Shown: positions 36,061 to 44,502, counted from the stretch's first letter. The stretch is DNA of 64,000 nucleotides from Halioxenophilus sp033283405 (GCF_033283405.1 NZ_JAWMQR010000003.1:372001-436000); one strand, 5' to 3'. Notes: a model not told the origin generated them from the letters alone. Translations and numbers: made by a program.

Positions 36061-36145
36061 GATTTCTGCCACGTTGCCACAACTTAGACAAAACTGAATC
36101 ACTCAAACTCGAGAGCTCCTGCTCCCGAGTGGCCACTGGTCAAAA

Positions 36146-36778
36146 CTAGAGTCGCATCTCGCGTTCTAATTCGGTTAAGCTCGCCTGGAAGGACTCACGC
36201 TCAAACAACCGATCCATGTAATCGAACAATGGCTTAGATTGCTTGGTTTTGGGGATTTTGATATCCATGGCATCCAAACGCCAAAGAATCGGGGCCAGGC
36301 AACAATCCACAATACTGAACTCTTCGCTCATAAAGTAGGGCATTTCAGCAAAAATTGGGGCAACGGCAAGCAGGCTGTCTTTTAACTCTTTACGCGCTTT
36401 CGCGGCAGCCTCTTTGTTTTTACCAGAGACAATAATATCTACCAGGGGCGACCAATCCTTCTCGATGCGGTACATCCACAAACGGCTTTGCGCACGTGCA
36501 ACAGGGTAGACAGGTAACAGAGGTGGATGAGGAAACCGCTCATCAAGGTATTCCATCATTACTTTGGTTTCGTACAGAGTCAGCTCACGGTCTACCAAAG
36601 TTGGCAGGTTGCCATAAGGGTTGAGGTCAGTCACTTCCTCTGGCAAATTCTTGGGATCGGTATCGATCACATCGACAGAAACCCCTTTCTCTGCCAGCAC
36701 AATGCGTACTCTGTGGCTGTAGTGATCCTGAGCGTCCGAAAAATATGTCATGGATGAGCGTTTTGCAACAACTCCCAT
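36146..36778 (-). CDS. sspA: Stringent starvation protein A (GST-fold RNA polymerase-associated)
   Basis: SspA binds RNA polymerase with sigma-70 and alters transcription during starvation and acid stress. The 210-residue protein has a thioredoxin-like N-terminal domain (TYFSDAQDHYSHRVRIVLAEKG, in part), PYGNLPTLVDRELTLYET and a helical GST-like C-terminal domain with FMSEEFSIVDCCLAPILWRL. Like other SspA proteins it lacks the catalytic glutathione residues, which is family knowledge. The ATG at 36778 has GAGG upstream. A TATAAT box with a GC-rich discriminator lies 167 bases upstream. Confidence 0.95.
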   Translation of the reverse strand: MGVVAKRSSMTYFSDAQDHYSHRVRIVLAEKGVSVDVIDTDPKNLPEEVTDLNPYGNLPTLVDRELTLYETKVMMEYLDERFPHPPLLPVYPVARAQSRLWMYRIEKDWSPLVDIIVSGKNKEAAAKARKELKDSLLAVAPIFAEMPYFMSEEFSIVDCCLAPILWRLDAMDIKIPKTKQSKPLFDYMDRLFERESFQASLTELEREMRL

Positions 36779-37146
36779 TGATGGCACCTCGATTATCAAA
36801 TAGAAACGTAAATTTAAAGTTATAGGGAGATCGCAAATGTCACGAATAGGCGCAGGAACTTAGGATCAACCCCGGCGCAAGGTGCCATACCACACCACCC
36901 AGGCAAGGCCAACCATCTGCCAATAACCTCAATCAAAGCCGCGCATTATAGCGCAAATCAGACATGAAATGTGGTAGGGATTCGAAACAATTGTCGGCGT
37001 TGTGCCACATTGAGCCACTACACCACCCACTTACCTGCATCCCGCGGCGCTATGCCACCGTTCAATCGGCAAAATCTGCCAGATACTTATGCCGGCCAAC
37101 AAAAAAGGCGGCCATAGGCCGCCTTTTTTAGCTGTTACACCCTAAC
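36779..37146. promoter_or_regulatory. sspA upstream region: TATAAT box and bc1 terminator
   Basis: This gap separates sspA from the cytochrome bc1 operon. The minus strand has a perfect -10 TATAAT at 36945-36950 without a recognisable -35, followed by the G+C-rich discriminator GCGCGGC. That pattern is typical of promoters sensitive to ppGpp, which would suit sspA; this is inference. The bc1 terminator sits at 37101-37129. Confidence 0.55.
37101..37129 (-). terminator. Intrinsic terminator of the petA-petBC operon
   Basis: A GGCGGCC/GGCCGCC stem with a three-base loop is followed by six T on the minus strand and preceded by six A. It begins 18 bases after the petBC stop. Confidence 0.92.
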
Positions 37147-39360
37147 TCAGTGGATGCCTCGCCAGAACTCACGATTCAGCAAGTAAGCAAATACAAAGAA
37201 GACAGCAATAAAGAGCAGCACGTAAACACCGATACGCTCGCGATCTTCCGCTGCCGGCTCTGCCACATACTCCAGGAAGCCAACCAGGTCTTTTACCGCC
37301 TCATCGAACTCAGCGGGCGACATGGAACCTTTAATTTCACCAATCTCCAGGCTGCCGCACTCTTCATCGGCGACCGCTTCCCCGAGGGCATTGCGAATAA
37401 CATGACCATGTTCATCATGAGCAGGGCCAGGTGCACACACTGGCAGCCCTTGCAGCTCCATCAATACGTGAGGCATGGCAACCTTGTCGAATACCTTGTT
37501 ATTAACGCCGGTGGGACGGGAGTCATCCTGGTAGAAGTTTCTCAAGTAGGTGTACAACCACTCCGGGCTACGGGCACGTGCCACCAAAGTCAAATCCGGA
37601 GGCGTAGCACCAAACCAGGCTTTGGACTCCTTGGCCGGCATGGCGATACTCATCAATTGACCAATGCGGTCTTCACCCAGCACCAGGTTATCCATCATCA
37701 GATCTTCGGGGATCTCCAGGTCAGTGGCCACACGCTCCCAACGAGAGTATTTGGCAGAGTGGCAACCCATACAGTAGTTGACGAAATATTTGGCACCAGA
37801 CTGCAGAGACTCCTTGTCCTGCAGATCGATCTCAACATGGTCACAGGCAATCTCACCACAACCTTCGGAGGCAACGGCGTTGATTGGCAGAAAGGCCAGT
37901 AGCGCAAACAACGCCACACCAGCCCACACCAAAATACCCGGCAAGCCATGGGACTTGGTTCGTTTTGGCTCTTCAGCCACGCTGTCGCGATTGGTCAGCC
38001 AAGGAGTCAGCAGAGTCATCAAGCCCAGGTAAATACCCAGAATGCGCACCATCACTGGAATTTCAGCATCCAGATGACCAAATGACATCTTCACCAGAAT
38101 GCCACCCAGGATAATAGCCACCACCATATTAACAACAGTGGTCTGCTTCTTGGTTGGGTTGGTAAACACCGGCATTTGGATGAAGTAGACGAAGTAGTAA
38201 ACAGTCGCCAACTGCGCCAGCATGGTACGACCTTCGGTCGGAGCCTGCACACCCAGGTAACCCAGCACCACAAACATGGCGGCGAAGGTCAATAACTGCA
38301 CGCGGGGCAGCCAGCCTTTGTAGCGGATGGATTTAACCGGGCTCTTATCCAGCCAAGGCAGAACAAACAGCACAGCAATGGACGCACCCATAGCCACCAG
38401 ACCAAGGAACTTCGAAGTCAAAGGCCCAATAACGAGGGTGACTGCCCGCAAGATGGCGTAGAAAGGTGTGAAATACCAAACCGGCGCAATGTGCGGAGGC
38501 GTTTTCAGGTTGTTGGCCTGCTCGAAGTTGGCGTGCTCGAGGAAGAAGCCACCCATCTCGGGCATAAAGAAGAGGATAAAACAGAACACAAACAGGAAAA
38601 CCGCAATACCCACCAGATCGTGCACGGTGTAGTAAGGGTGGAATGCCACGCCGTCCAACGGAATACCGTTAGCGTCTTTGTTCTTTTTAATCTCCACACC
38701 ATCGGGGTTGTTGGAACCCACTTCGTGCAGCGCCAGGATATGCAGAATCACCAGTGCCAACAGCACAATGGGAATGGCAACCACATGTAGGGAGAAGAAG
38801 CGGTTCAACGTGATACCGGAGATCAGGTAGTCACCACGAATCCACTGCACCAGGTCCTCTCCAATACCGGGAATAGCACCAAACAGGGAGACGATCACCT
38901 GGGCACCCCAGTAGGACATCTGCCCCCAAGGCAGCACGTAACCCATGAAGGCTTCGGCCATCAAAGCCAGGTAAATGGTCATACCGAAAATCCAAACCAA
39001 CTCCCGTGGCGCCTTATAGGAACCATAAAGCAGGCCGCGGAACATATGCAGGTAGACCACAATAAAGAATGCAGATGCGCCGGTGGAATGCATGTAGCGG
39101 ATAATCCAACCGAAGTCGACATCGCGCATGATGTATTCAACAGAAGCGAAGGCCTCCTCGGCGGTGGGCACATAGCTCATCACCAACCAGATACCGGTCA
39201 ACAGCTGGTTAACCAACACCAGCAGAGAGAGAACACCAAAGAAGTACCAGAAGTTAAAGTTTTTCGGGGCATAGTATTTGCCCATATGGGTATCCCATGC
39301 ACGCTGCACAGGCAGCCGCGCATCGACCCAATTCAACAGATTGAGCAGCATTTTGGTCAT
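37147..39360 (-). CDS. petBC: Fused cytochrome b - cytochrome c1 of the bc1 complex
   Basis: One uninterrupted frame of 737 residues encodes both haem subunits of ubiquinol:cytochrome c reductase. Residues 1-400 are cytochrome b with eight helices; haem ligands are His91/His105 in helix B and His192/His207 in helix D, the latter pair 14 residues apart instead of the mitochondrial 13. The Qo motif reads PVWY, not PEWY. Two more hydrophobic helices (about 408-427 and 435-455) follow. Then a signal-peptide-like segment ends NAVA near 497, and cytochrome c1 begins, with haem site CMGCH (530-534) and a C-terminal anchor near 710-732. Bradyrhizobium fbcH encodes a similar polyprotein that signal peptidase cuts. 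I use the ATG at 39360; a GTG at 39384 overlaps petA. Confidence 0.95.
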   Translation of the reverse strand: MTKMLLNLLNWVDARLPVQRAWDTHMGKYYAPKNFNFWYFFGVLSLLVLVNQLLTGIWLVMSYVPTAEEAFASVEYIMRDVDFGWIIRYMHSTGASAFFIVVYLHMFRGLLYGSYKAPRELVWIFGMTIYLALMAEAFMGYVLPWGQMSYWGAQVIVSLFGAIPGIGEDLVQWIRGDYLISGITLNRFFSLHVVAIPIVLLALVILHILALHEVGSNNPDGVEIKKNKDANGIPLDGVAFHPYYTVHDLVGIAVFLFVFCFILFFMPEMGGFFLEHANFEQANNLKTPPHIAPVWYFTPFYAILRAVTLVIGPLTSKFLGLVAMGASIAVLFVLPWLDKSPVKSIRYKGWLPRVQLLTFAAMFVVLGYLGVQAPTEGRTMLAQLATVYYFVYFIQMPVFTNPTKKQTTVVNMVVAIILGGILVKMSFGHLDAEIPVMVRILGIYLGLMTLLTPWLTNRDSVAEEPKRTKSHGLPGILVWAGVALFALLAFLPINAVASEGCGEIACDHVEIDLQDKESLQSGAKYFVNYCMGCHSAKYSRWERVATDLEIPEDLMMDNLVLGEDRIGQLMSIAMPAKESKAWFGATPPDLTLVARARSPEWLYTYLRNFYQDDSRPTGVNNKVFDKVAMPHVLMELQGLPVCAPGPAHDEHGHVIRNALGEAVADEECGSLEIGEIKGSMSPAEFDEAVKDLVGFLEYVAEPAAEDRERIGVYVLLFIAVFFVFAYLLNREFWRGIH

Positions 39361-39364
39361 TGAC

Positions 39365-39958
39365 TTAAGCCTCTTGATCGACACCGACGGTGATCACGTA
39401 ATCACCGACGAATGAATAGGGCGGGACTTCGAGATTGAGCGGGGCGGGAACATTTTTATAGACCCGACCAGCCATGTCGTATTTGGAACCGTGACAAGGG
39501 CAGAAGAAACCACCCTGCCATTTGGCTCCACCGAGATCCGCGGCACCGACATCTGGTCGATACGTAGGCGCACAACCTAAGTGGGTGCACAGGCCTAACA
39601 ACACTAAAAACTCATCTTTAATAGAGCGGTAATCTTTGCTGACGTAGTCAGGCTGTTGTGGCTCATCGGAATTCGGGTCAGCCACATCACCGTCGACCTC
39701 TCGAATGCCAGCCAGAATTTCTGGGGTACGGCGTACGACATAGACCGGTTTACCCCGCCACTCCAGGGTAATCATCTGTCCAGGCTCCAATTTACCAAGG
39801 TTGGCTGTTACCGGAGCGCCAGCAGCTTTCGCTTTGGCACTGGGGTTCCAGGAGCCGACAAACGGCACAGCGACGCCTACAGCGCCAGCAGCTCCGACCA
39901 CAGAAGTGGCTGCCGTTAGGAACTTGCGTCGACCGGCATTTACACCGTCTTCACTCAT
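39365..39958 (-). CDS. petA: Rieske iron-sulfur subunit of cytochrome bc1
   Basis: The Rieske protein carries electrons from ubiquinol at the Qo site to cytochrome c1. From the ATG at 39958, preceded by GGGAGAA, it has 197 residues. The N-terminus has a twin-arginine motif GRRKFLT and one membrane anchor rich in A, V and G (about 15-38) that is retained. The [2Fe-2S] site is CTHLGC plus CPCHGS, with the disulfide cysteines included. The C-terminal PAPLNLEVPPYSF is typical. A longer frame to 40012 is not needed. petBC follows after four bases. Confidence 0.96.
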   Translation of the reverse strand: MSEDGVNAGRRKFLTAATSVVGAAGAVGVAVPFVGSWNPSAKAKAAGAPVTANLGKLEPGQMITLEWRGKPVYVVRRTPEILAGIREVDGDVADPNSDEPQQPDYVSKDYRSIKDEFLVLLGLCTHLGCAPTYRPDVGAADLGGAKWQGGFFCPCHGSKYDMAGRVYKNVPAPLNLEVPPYSFVGDYVITVGVDQEA

Positions 39959-40179
39959 GAGGTTTTCTCCCATTTCAGGTGCTCTATCGTGTTGATAGCT
40001 GGGGTGAGTCACAAAATTAAGCAGATTGTGTTATTAGATAAAATTTTAAATCGCGACATGGTATATAACTTGAAATCGGTAAACAATCACTGCGATGTCT
40101 ATCGCAGCTCCCCTTGATTACCTCGTTGACCTCAATCAAGCGCACATACCTTAATGGTTTCGCATACATATTGCGAACC
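39959..40179 (-). promoter_or_regulatory. Upstream region of petABC with FNR/ANR-like box and hairpin
   Basis: The promoter of the bc1 operon should be here. The minus strand holds TTGATTGAGGTCAA at 40126-40139, nine of ten conserved positions of the FNR/ANR consensus TTGAT-N4-ATCAA, and a second ATCAA half-site nearby. A perfect seven-base-pair hairpin CTGCGAT-AGAC-ATCGCAG is at 40090-40107. A TATATA stretch (40062-40067) may be the -10 region. Confidence 0.4.
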
Positions 40180-40213
40180 AAAAAAAAGCCCGGGGGGTAG
40201 TCCCGAGCTTTTT
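40180..40213 (-). terminator. Intrinsic terminator of rplM-rpsI
   Basis: On the minus strand AAAGCTCGGG pairs with CCCGGGCTTT (one T-G pair), followed by a run of T. It starts about 40 bases after the rpsI stop and separates the ribosomal operon from petABC. Confidence 0.85.
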
Positions 40214-40251
40214 CTCTAACAGCACTGTCGCAGGCGACCCCGGGCAGTGTA

Positions 40252-40644
40252 TTAACGTTTGGAGAACTGTGGTTTTTTGCGAGCTTTGCGCAGACCCACT
40301 TTCTTACGTTCAACCTCACGGGCGTCACGGGTAACGAAGCCGGCTTCACGCAGTGGCCTGCGCAGCTCTTCGTTATAGGACATCAGAGCACGAGTCAAAC
40401 CGTGACGAATGGCACCGGCCTGACCAAAACTACCACCGCCTTTAACGGTTGCTTTGATATCGAACTTGTCTGCGGCATCCGCCACATCCAGAGCCTGACG
40501 AACGATCATGCGTGCTACTTCACGGCCAAAGTAGTCCTCCAAAGAGCGACCATTTACCGAAATGTTGCCACTACCTTCCTGAATGAAGACGCGGGCTGTA
40601 GAGGTTTTACGACGCCCGGTTCCGTAGTATTGAGTTGCAGCCAT
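40252..40644 (-). CDS. rpsI: 30S ribosomal protein S9 (uS9)
   Basis: S9 is a small-subunit protein whose C-terminal tail reaches the P-site tRNA. The 130-residue length matches the family. Visible are QYYGTGRRKTSTARVFI at the start, NGRSLEDYFGRE, GGGSFGQAGAIRHGLTRAL and the basic C-terminal tail ending RKKPQFSKR. The ATG has GGGGA upstream. It follows rplM by 12 bases, the universal L13-S9 operon. Confidence 0.99.
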   Translation of the reverse strand: MAATQYYGTGRRKTSTARVFIQEGSGNISVNGRSLEDYFGREVARMIVRQALDVADAADKFDIKATVKGGGSFGQAGAIRHGLTRALMSYNEELRRPLREAGFVTRDAREVERKKVGLRKARKKPQFSKR

Positions 40645-40656
40645 GGAATCCCCCTA

Positions 40657-41085
40657 TTAAATATTCAGTTCTTGCGGCTGTTGAGCCGTGTGCGGATGTT
40701 CGGTGCCTGCATAAACTTTCAGTTTCTTAAACATGGCACGACCGAGGGGGCCTTTGGGCAGCATGCCTTTGACGGCGATTTCAATGGTGCGCTCAGGGGC
40801 TTTATCGATCAGCTTCTCAAAGCTGATGGATTTGATACCGCCGATAAAACCGGTGTGATGGTAGTACATCTTGTCGGTTGCCTTGCGGCCGGTAACGCGC
40901 ACTTTCTCAGCGTTGATAACAACGATGTAGTCACCGGTGTCAACGTGAGGAGTGTATTCGGGTTTGTGCTTGCCGCGCAGTCGGCTGGCGATTTCCGCCG
41001 CCATACGACCTAAGGTTTTGCCGTCTGCATCGACAACATACCAGTCGCGCTGAACGGTCTCTGGTTTGGCACTGATAGTCTTCAT
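40657..41085 (-). CDS. rplM: 50S ribosomal protein L13 (uL13)
   Basis: L13 is an early-assembling large-subunit protein. The 142-residue product from the ATG at 41085 begins MKTISAKPETVQRDWYVVDA and has TLGRMAAEIASRLRGKHKPE, VRVTGRKATDKMYYHHTG and LPKGPLGRAMFKKLKVYAG. The same frame runs open to 41646, but that extension is leader and the 3' end of zapE read in another frame. A promoter lies about 235 bases upstream, giving a long untranslated leader. Confidence 0.99.
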   Translation of the reverse strand: MKTISAKPETVQRDWYVVDADGKTLGRMAAEIASRLRGKHKPEYTPHVDTGDYIVVINAEKVRVTGRKATDKMYYHHTGFIGGIKSISFEKLIDKAPERTIEIAVKGMLPKGPLGRAMFKKLKVYAGTEHPHTAQQPQELNI

Positions 41086-41318
41086 GTTGTATTTGCCTAT
41101 TAGGTTGATCAAAAGTTGGTTCACGGCGAAGAGGTTCCAGGAACTGCCGCCTTGGCCAATCGGCCTCCCCCAAATGTAGGGGCAACAAATAAAAACCGGA
41201 TCGCAAACACGACCAGGCTTACCATCTTGATTTTGTAGCACCGCCGCTGGGCTGCCGAATGACACCTGTAAACAGTCGCCTTGGCATAGACCGAGTGGTA
41301 GCGCAAAAAGGAGCGCGG
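41086..41318 (-). promoter_or_regulatory. Long rplM leader, possible ribosomal-protein feedback site
   Basis: About 230 transcribed bases precede rplM. The part near the gene has self-complementary segments such as GGCCGATTGGCC and GTTCCTGGAAC. E. coli L13 represses its own operon through the rplM leader, so a comparable control is plausible; I cannot fold it to confirm. Confidence 0.4.
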
Positions 41319-41347
41319 ATTCTAAATGAGACGACAGAAAATAACAA
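41319..41347 (-). promoter_or_regulatory. rplM-rpsI promoter
   Basis: The minus strand has TTGTTA (41342-41347), a 17-base spacer and TAGAAT (41319-41324), then a G+C-rich CCGCGC discriminator as expected for a ribosomal protein promoter. It lies just downstream of the zapE stop. Confidence 0.7.
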
Positions 41348-41425
41348 GAGCCCCAGTAACCCGCCAACCAAGCGATTACAGCAGCCAAGACAGGTTTAGC
41401 CCATCCACAGTGGGCGCCGCCTGCG

Positions 41426-42553
41426 CTAGGGCCGGTGGGGGCGGGAGAGATATTCCCGGCTCTGCATCTCCAGCAGCCGGCTGGTGGTGCGCTCAAACTC
41501 AAAACTGAGCCTGCCACCGGAGTAGATATCCGGCAACGGCACCGCCGCTGAGAGCACCAGCTTGACGTTGCGATCGTAGAACTCATCGACCAAATTGATG
41601 AACCGACGGGACATATCATCGCTGTCGCGCCCCAATTGCGGCACATCCGAGATCAGCACCGCGTGGTACTCACGGGCCAGTTCAATGTAGTCATTCTGGG
41701 AGCGGGGGCCGTCACAGACCGCCCTGAAATCAAACCAGACCACATCCTCCGCCTCAGCCCTGGCGCGAATCGCCCGGCCTTCGATTTCGATCTCGATATT
41801 CTCCTGCACCTCTTCCAGGTCGGGCACCAGGCTCTCGAAACTGCGCCGCAGACTGGCATCGGCCTGTTCGTCCAGAGGGCAATGGTAGAGTTCAGCCTGC
41901 TCCAACGCACGCAGGCGGTAATCGACCCCGCCATCCACATTCACCACCTCAGTATGAACATTGAGAAGTTCGATGGCGGGCAGGAAGCGGGCTCGCTGCA
42001 AGCCATCTTTATATAGGCCATCCGGCACAATATTGGAGGTCGCCACCAGGCTGACTCCACGCCGGAACAGCGCCTCGAGCAGCGTAGCCAGAATCATGGC
42101 ATCGGTAATATCCGAGACAAAAAACTCATCAAAGCAGATAACCCAGGCCTCCGCAGCAATCCGATCCGCGACAATCTCGAGCGGGTTTTTCTGGCCATCC
42201 AGAGTTTTTAACTCGCTGTGCACGCGCCGCATAAAGCGGTGGAAGTGAGCCCGCATTTTGTGCTCAAACGGCAGACTCTCGAAAAAGTTATCCATCAGAT
42301 AGGTTTTACCGCGCCCCACTCCTCCCCAGAAATAGAGCCCCTTAACCGGAGACTGGGGCTTTTTCTTGCTGGAGCTTAGCAGCCGCCCCAAAATTCCCGG
42401 CTTGGCAGCAGTGTAGTGCCGGGCAATGAGCGCATCGTAGAGCACTTGTAACTTCTCTACGGCCTCCTGTTGAGCTGGGTCGAAATTGAACTCCGGGCGT
42501 TCCAGATCGCGTTGATAACGAGCGAGGGGTGAGTCTTGAATTCCTGTATACAT
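41426..42553 (-). CDS. zapE: Cell division ATPase ZapE (AFG1-like)
   Basis: ZapE is an AAA+-type ATPase of the AFG1 family that acts on the Z-ring under low-oxygen or stress conditions in E. coli. From the ATG at 42553 (MYTGIQDSPLARYQRDLERP) it has 375 residues. The Walker A motif is GGVGRGKTYLMD, the Walker B is VICFDEFFVSDITDA, and LVATSNIVPDGLYKDGLQR and the late FINLVDEFYDRNVKLVLSA are family blocks. Upstream in-frame codons to 42610 add residues that do not match the family start. It is divergent from zapG; rplM follows in the same direction, as in other gammaproteobacteria. Confidence 0.95.
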   Translation of the reverse strand: MYTGIQDSPLARYQRDLERPEFNFDPAQQEAVEKLQVLYDALIARHYTAAKPGILGRLLSSSKKKPQSPVKGLYFWGGVGRGKTYLMDNFFESLPFEHKMRAHFHRFMRRVHSELKTLDGQKNPLEIVADRIAAEAWVICFDEFFVSDITDAMILATLLEALFRRGVSLVATSNIVPDGLYKDGLQRARFLPAIELLNVHTEVVNVDGGVDYRLRALEQAELYHCPLDEQADASLRRSFESLVPDLEEVQENIEIEIEGRAIRARAEAEDVVWFDFRAVCDGPRSQNDYIELAREYHAVLISDVPQLGRDSDDMSRRFINLVDEFYDRNVKLVLSAAVPLPDIYSGGRLSFEFERTTSRLLEMQSREYLSRPHRP

Positions 42554-42815
42554 CCGAACCACTTGGGGAATTAGCAAATTAATAGAGGGCATCCAATTCC
42601 AGCTGGCCAACTAGGATAAAATCGGCCAACACGGCAAAGGAAAAAAGCTTATAATAGCACCGCTCTAATATCACCCAAATGAAATTAGAAAAGATTGACC
42701 ACCGTTGTCAAATTCACCGGGGAGCTCACAATCTTTGGCTGAAACCATTTCCTGACGTCTAACGTCAATGCTAATCTCCCCCTCTGCAATACGCTTAATT
42801 TTTCTGGAGCTAATC

Positions 42816-43295
42816 GTGTTTTCATTGTCCGCCCTTGTTCTCACCGCCCTAGTCTGCCTGATTCTCGGAGCAATCATTGGCTATCTAGTACTGGGTAACG
42901 TCGGCACACAGAGCGCAAACAAGCGCTCCCTGGAGACACGCCTGCAGGCTGCAGAACAACAGCTCAAAGATTATCAAAGCCAGGTTACCCACCACTTTGA
43001 AAAAACCTCTGAATTGGTGAACAACCTAACCGCCAGCTATCGCGAAGTGCACGAGCATCTTGCCAGTGGCGCCGTCAACCTGGCCACGCCAGAGGTAGGC
43101 CGACAGTTTCTGGGGGAGTCAAACAGGCAGTGGCTGGATGCCGAAAACGCCGGCGATCTCTTGGCCGCCGATGCGCAAATCGAGCCTCCCAAAGATTGGG
43201 CCCCGGAGAAAGGCACTCTCAGCGAATCTTTCGGACTCAACGACCCAGCCCAAGCGGAGTCATTGGAAGAGTCCAAATTCCCAAAAACTAGCTGA
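42816..43295 (+). CDS. zapG: DUF1043 / YhcB (ZapG) membrane protein
   Basis: YhcB/ZapG is an inner-membrane protein that affects division and cell shape in E. coli. I start at the GTG at 42816 because GGAG lies six bases before it; the upstream ATG at 42768 has no such site. The 159-residue product has an N-terminal membrane helix with small residues (LVCLILGAIIGYLVLG), a coiled coil with LETRLQAAEQQLKDYQSQVT and HFEKTSELVNNLTASYREVHEHL, and a disordered acidic C-terminus. The motif order and the place between zapE and a DegS-type protease match the family. Confidence 0.88.
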   Translation: MFSLSALVLTALVCLILGAIIGYLVLGNVGTQSANKRSLETRLQAAEQQLKDYQSQVTHHFEKTSELVNNLTASYREVHEHLASGAVNLATPEVGRQFLGESNRQWLDAENAGDLLAADAQIEPPKDWAPEKGTLSESFGLNDPAQAESLEESKFPKTS

Positions 43296-43383
43296 AGCGA
43301 CAGCCAACCACCTTTAATTCTATGGCGAGGGGCTTAAAGATCTTATAATTTGCCCCCCCTCCACACAGCGCACAGGTATTTCT

Positions 43384-44502
43384 GTGAAACGAGTGTTCGA
43401 TTACATAGCCTGGCCGGTCTCCACCGGTTTAATCGCTGCCGCGATTGCGGTTTTGGTAGCACCACTGTTGCATCAAACTGTTATCAACACCCCTTCCGTC
43501 AACCAGACCGCTCCAGCCTCCTACGCTGAAGCCGTTAAAACGGCAGCACCATCGGTGGTCAATATTTACGCCCGCAAACTGCCCAAGAAACACCGTTATC
43601 CCTTTATGGATGACCCGCTGTTTCGCCACTATTTCAACAACGCCAATCGGGCGCTGCAGGAGCGGATGCAGTCAGCGCTTGGCTCCGGCGTTATCGTCAA
43701 CACAGATGGCTACATACTGACCAACAACCACGTGATTGAAGGGGCCGTGGAGATTGTCGTGCTGGTCAACGATGGCCGGGAAGCCCTGGCTGAAGTGGTG
43801 GGCAGAGATGTCGAAACCGACCTAGCGGTATTGAAGGTGGATCTACCCAACCTCACCCCCGCCACCCTCGGCAAACCAGCTGCCGCCCAAATTGGCGATG
43901 TTGTTCTGGCCATTGGCAACCCCTTTGGCGTCGGCCAAACGGTCACCCAAGGTATCATCAGCGCCACCGGCCGCTACGGCCTGGATTTGAGCAACTACGA
44001 GAACTACATTCAGACCGATGCCGCCATTAATCCCGGTAACTCCGGGGGCGCGCTGGTGGATGCCCATGGCGCGCTGATCGGCATCAACACCGCCATCCTA
44101 GAAGACAGCGCCCCCTCCGTCGGCATCAGTTTCGCCATCCCATCCGATCAAGCCATGCAGGTGCTGCGCAATATTATTGAAAACGGCCGCGTTATCCGCG
44201 GCTGGCTGGGGGTAGAGGCGCAATCGCTCAACCCCCACGTGGCGCGCTCTATCGGCCTGGCGGCGGGTAACGGCGTTATTGTGGTGAATGTTTACAAGAA
44301 TGGACCGGCCCATTTGGCTGGTTTGCAGCCCGGCGACATCATCACTCATATCGATGACCTGCCGGTAGGCAATGGCCGCGATGGCATGTACCAGATTGCC
44401 GCCAAAAAGCCCAATGAAGAGGTGGTTGTGGATGTAATACGCAACGGTCAACAACTGCGCTTAACCGCCATGCTGGCGGAAAAGCCCGTCATCTCTGGTT
44501 AA
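43384..44502 (+). CDS. degS: DegS/AlgW-type periplasmic serine protease
   Basis: DegS senses misfolded outer-membrane porins through its PDZ domain and makes the first cut in anti-sigma factor RseA. The 372-residue protein has an N-terminal membrane anchor (about 10-28), a trypsin-like protease domain and a single PDZ domain (about 260-360). The catalytic triad is His116 in TNNHVIEG, Asp146 in DLAVLKV and Ser220 in GNSGGAL. One PDZ and an uncleaved anchor separate it from DegP/DegQ. The start is GTG. It follows zapG by 88 bases and converges on hisD; inverted repeats lie at and after its stop. Confidence 0.93.
   Translation: MKRVFDYIAWPVSTGLIAAAIAVLVAPLLHQTVINTPSVNQTAPASYAEAVKTAAPSVVNIYARKLPKKHRYPFMDDPLFRHYFNNANRALQERMQSALGSGVIVNTDGYILTNNHVIEGAVEIVVLVNDGREALAEVVGRDVETDLAVLKVDLPNLTPATLGKPAAAQIGDVVLAIGNPFGVGQTVTQGIISATGRYGLDLSNYENYIQTDAAINPGNSGGALVDAHGALIGINTAILEDSAPSVGISFAIPSDQAMQVLRNIIENGRVIRGWLGVEAQSLNPHVARSIGLAAGNGVIVVNVYKNGPAHLAGLQPGDIITHIDDLPVGNGRDGMYQIAAKKPNEEVVVDVIRNGQQLRLTAMLAEKPVISG

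Noticed and set aside
37690..37960. Possible frameshift or missed stop joining cytochrome b and c1
   Set aside because: The junction encodes a sensible signal-peptide-like segment with correct topology, and both halves are full length and in frame, so a real fusion is more likely than an error.
40657..41646. A 329-codon form of ribosomal protein L13
   Set aside because: The first 187 codons are leader and the 3' part of zapE in another frame. The conserved L13 start MKTISAKPE is at 41085.
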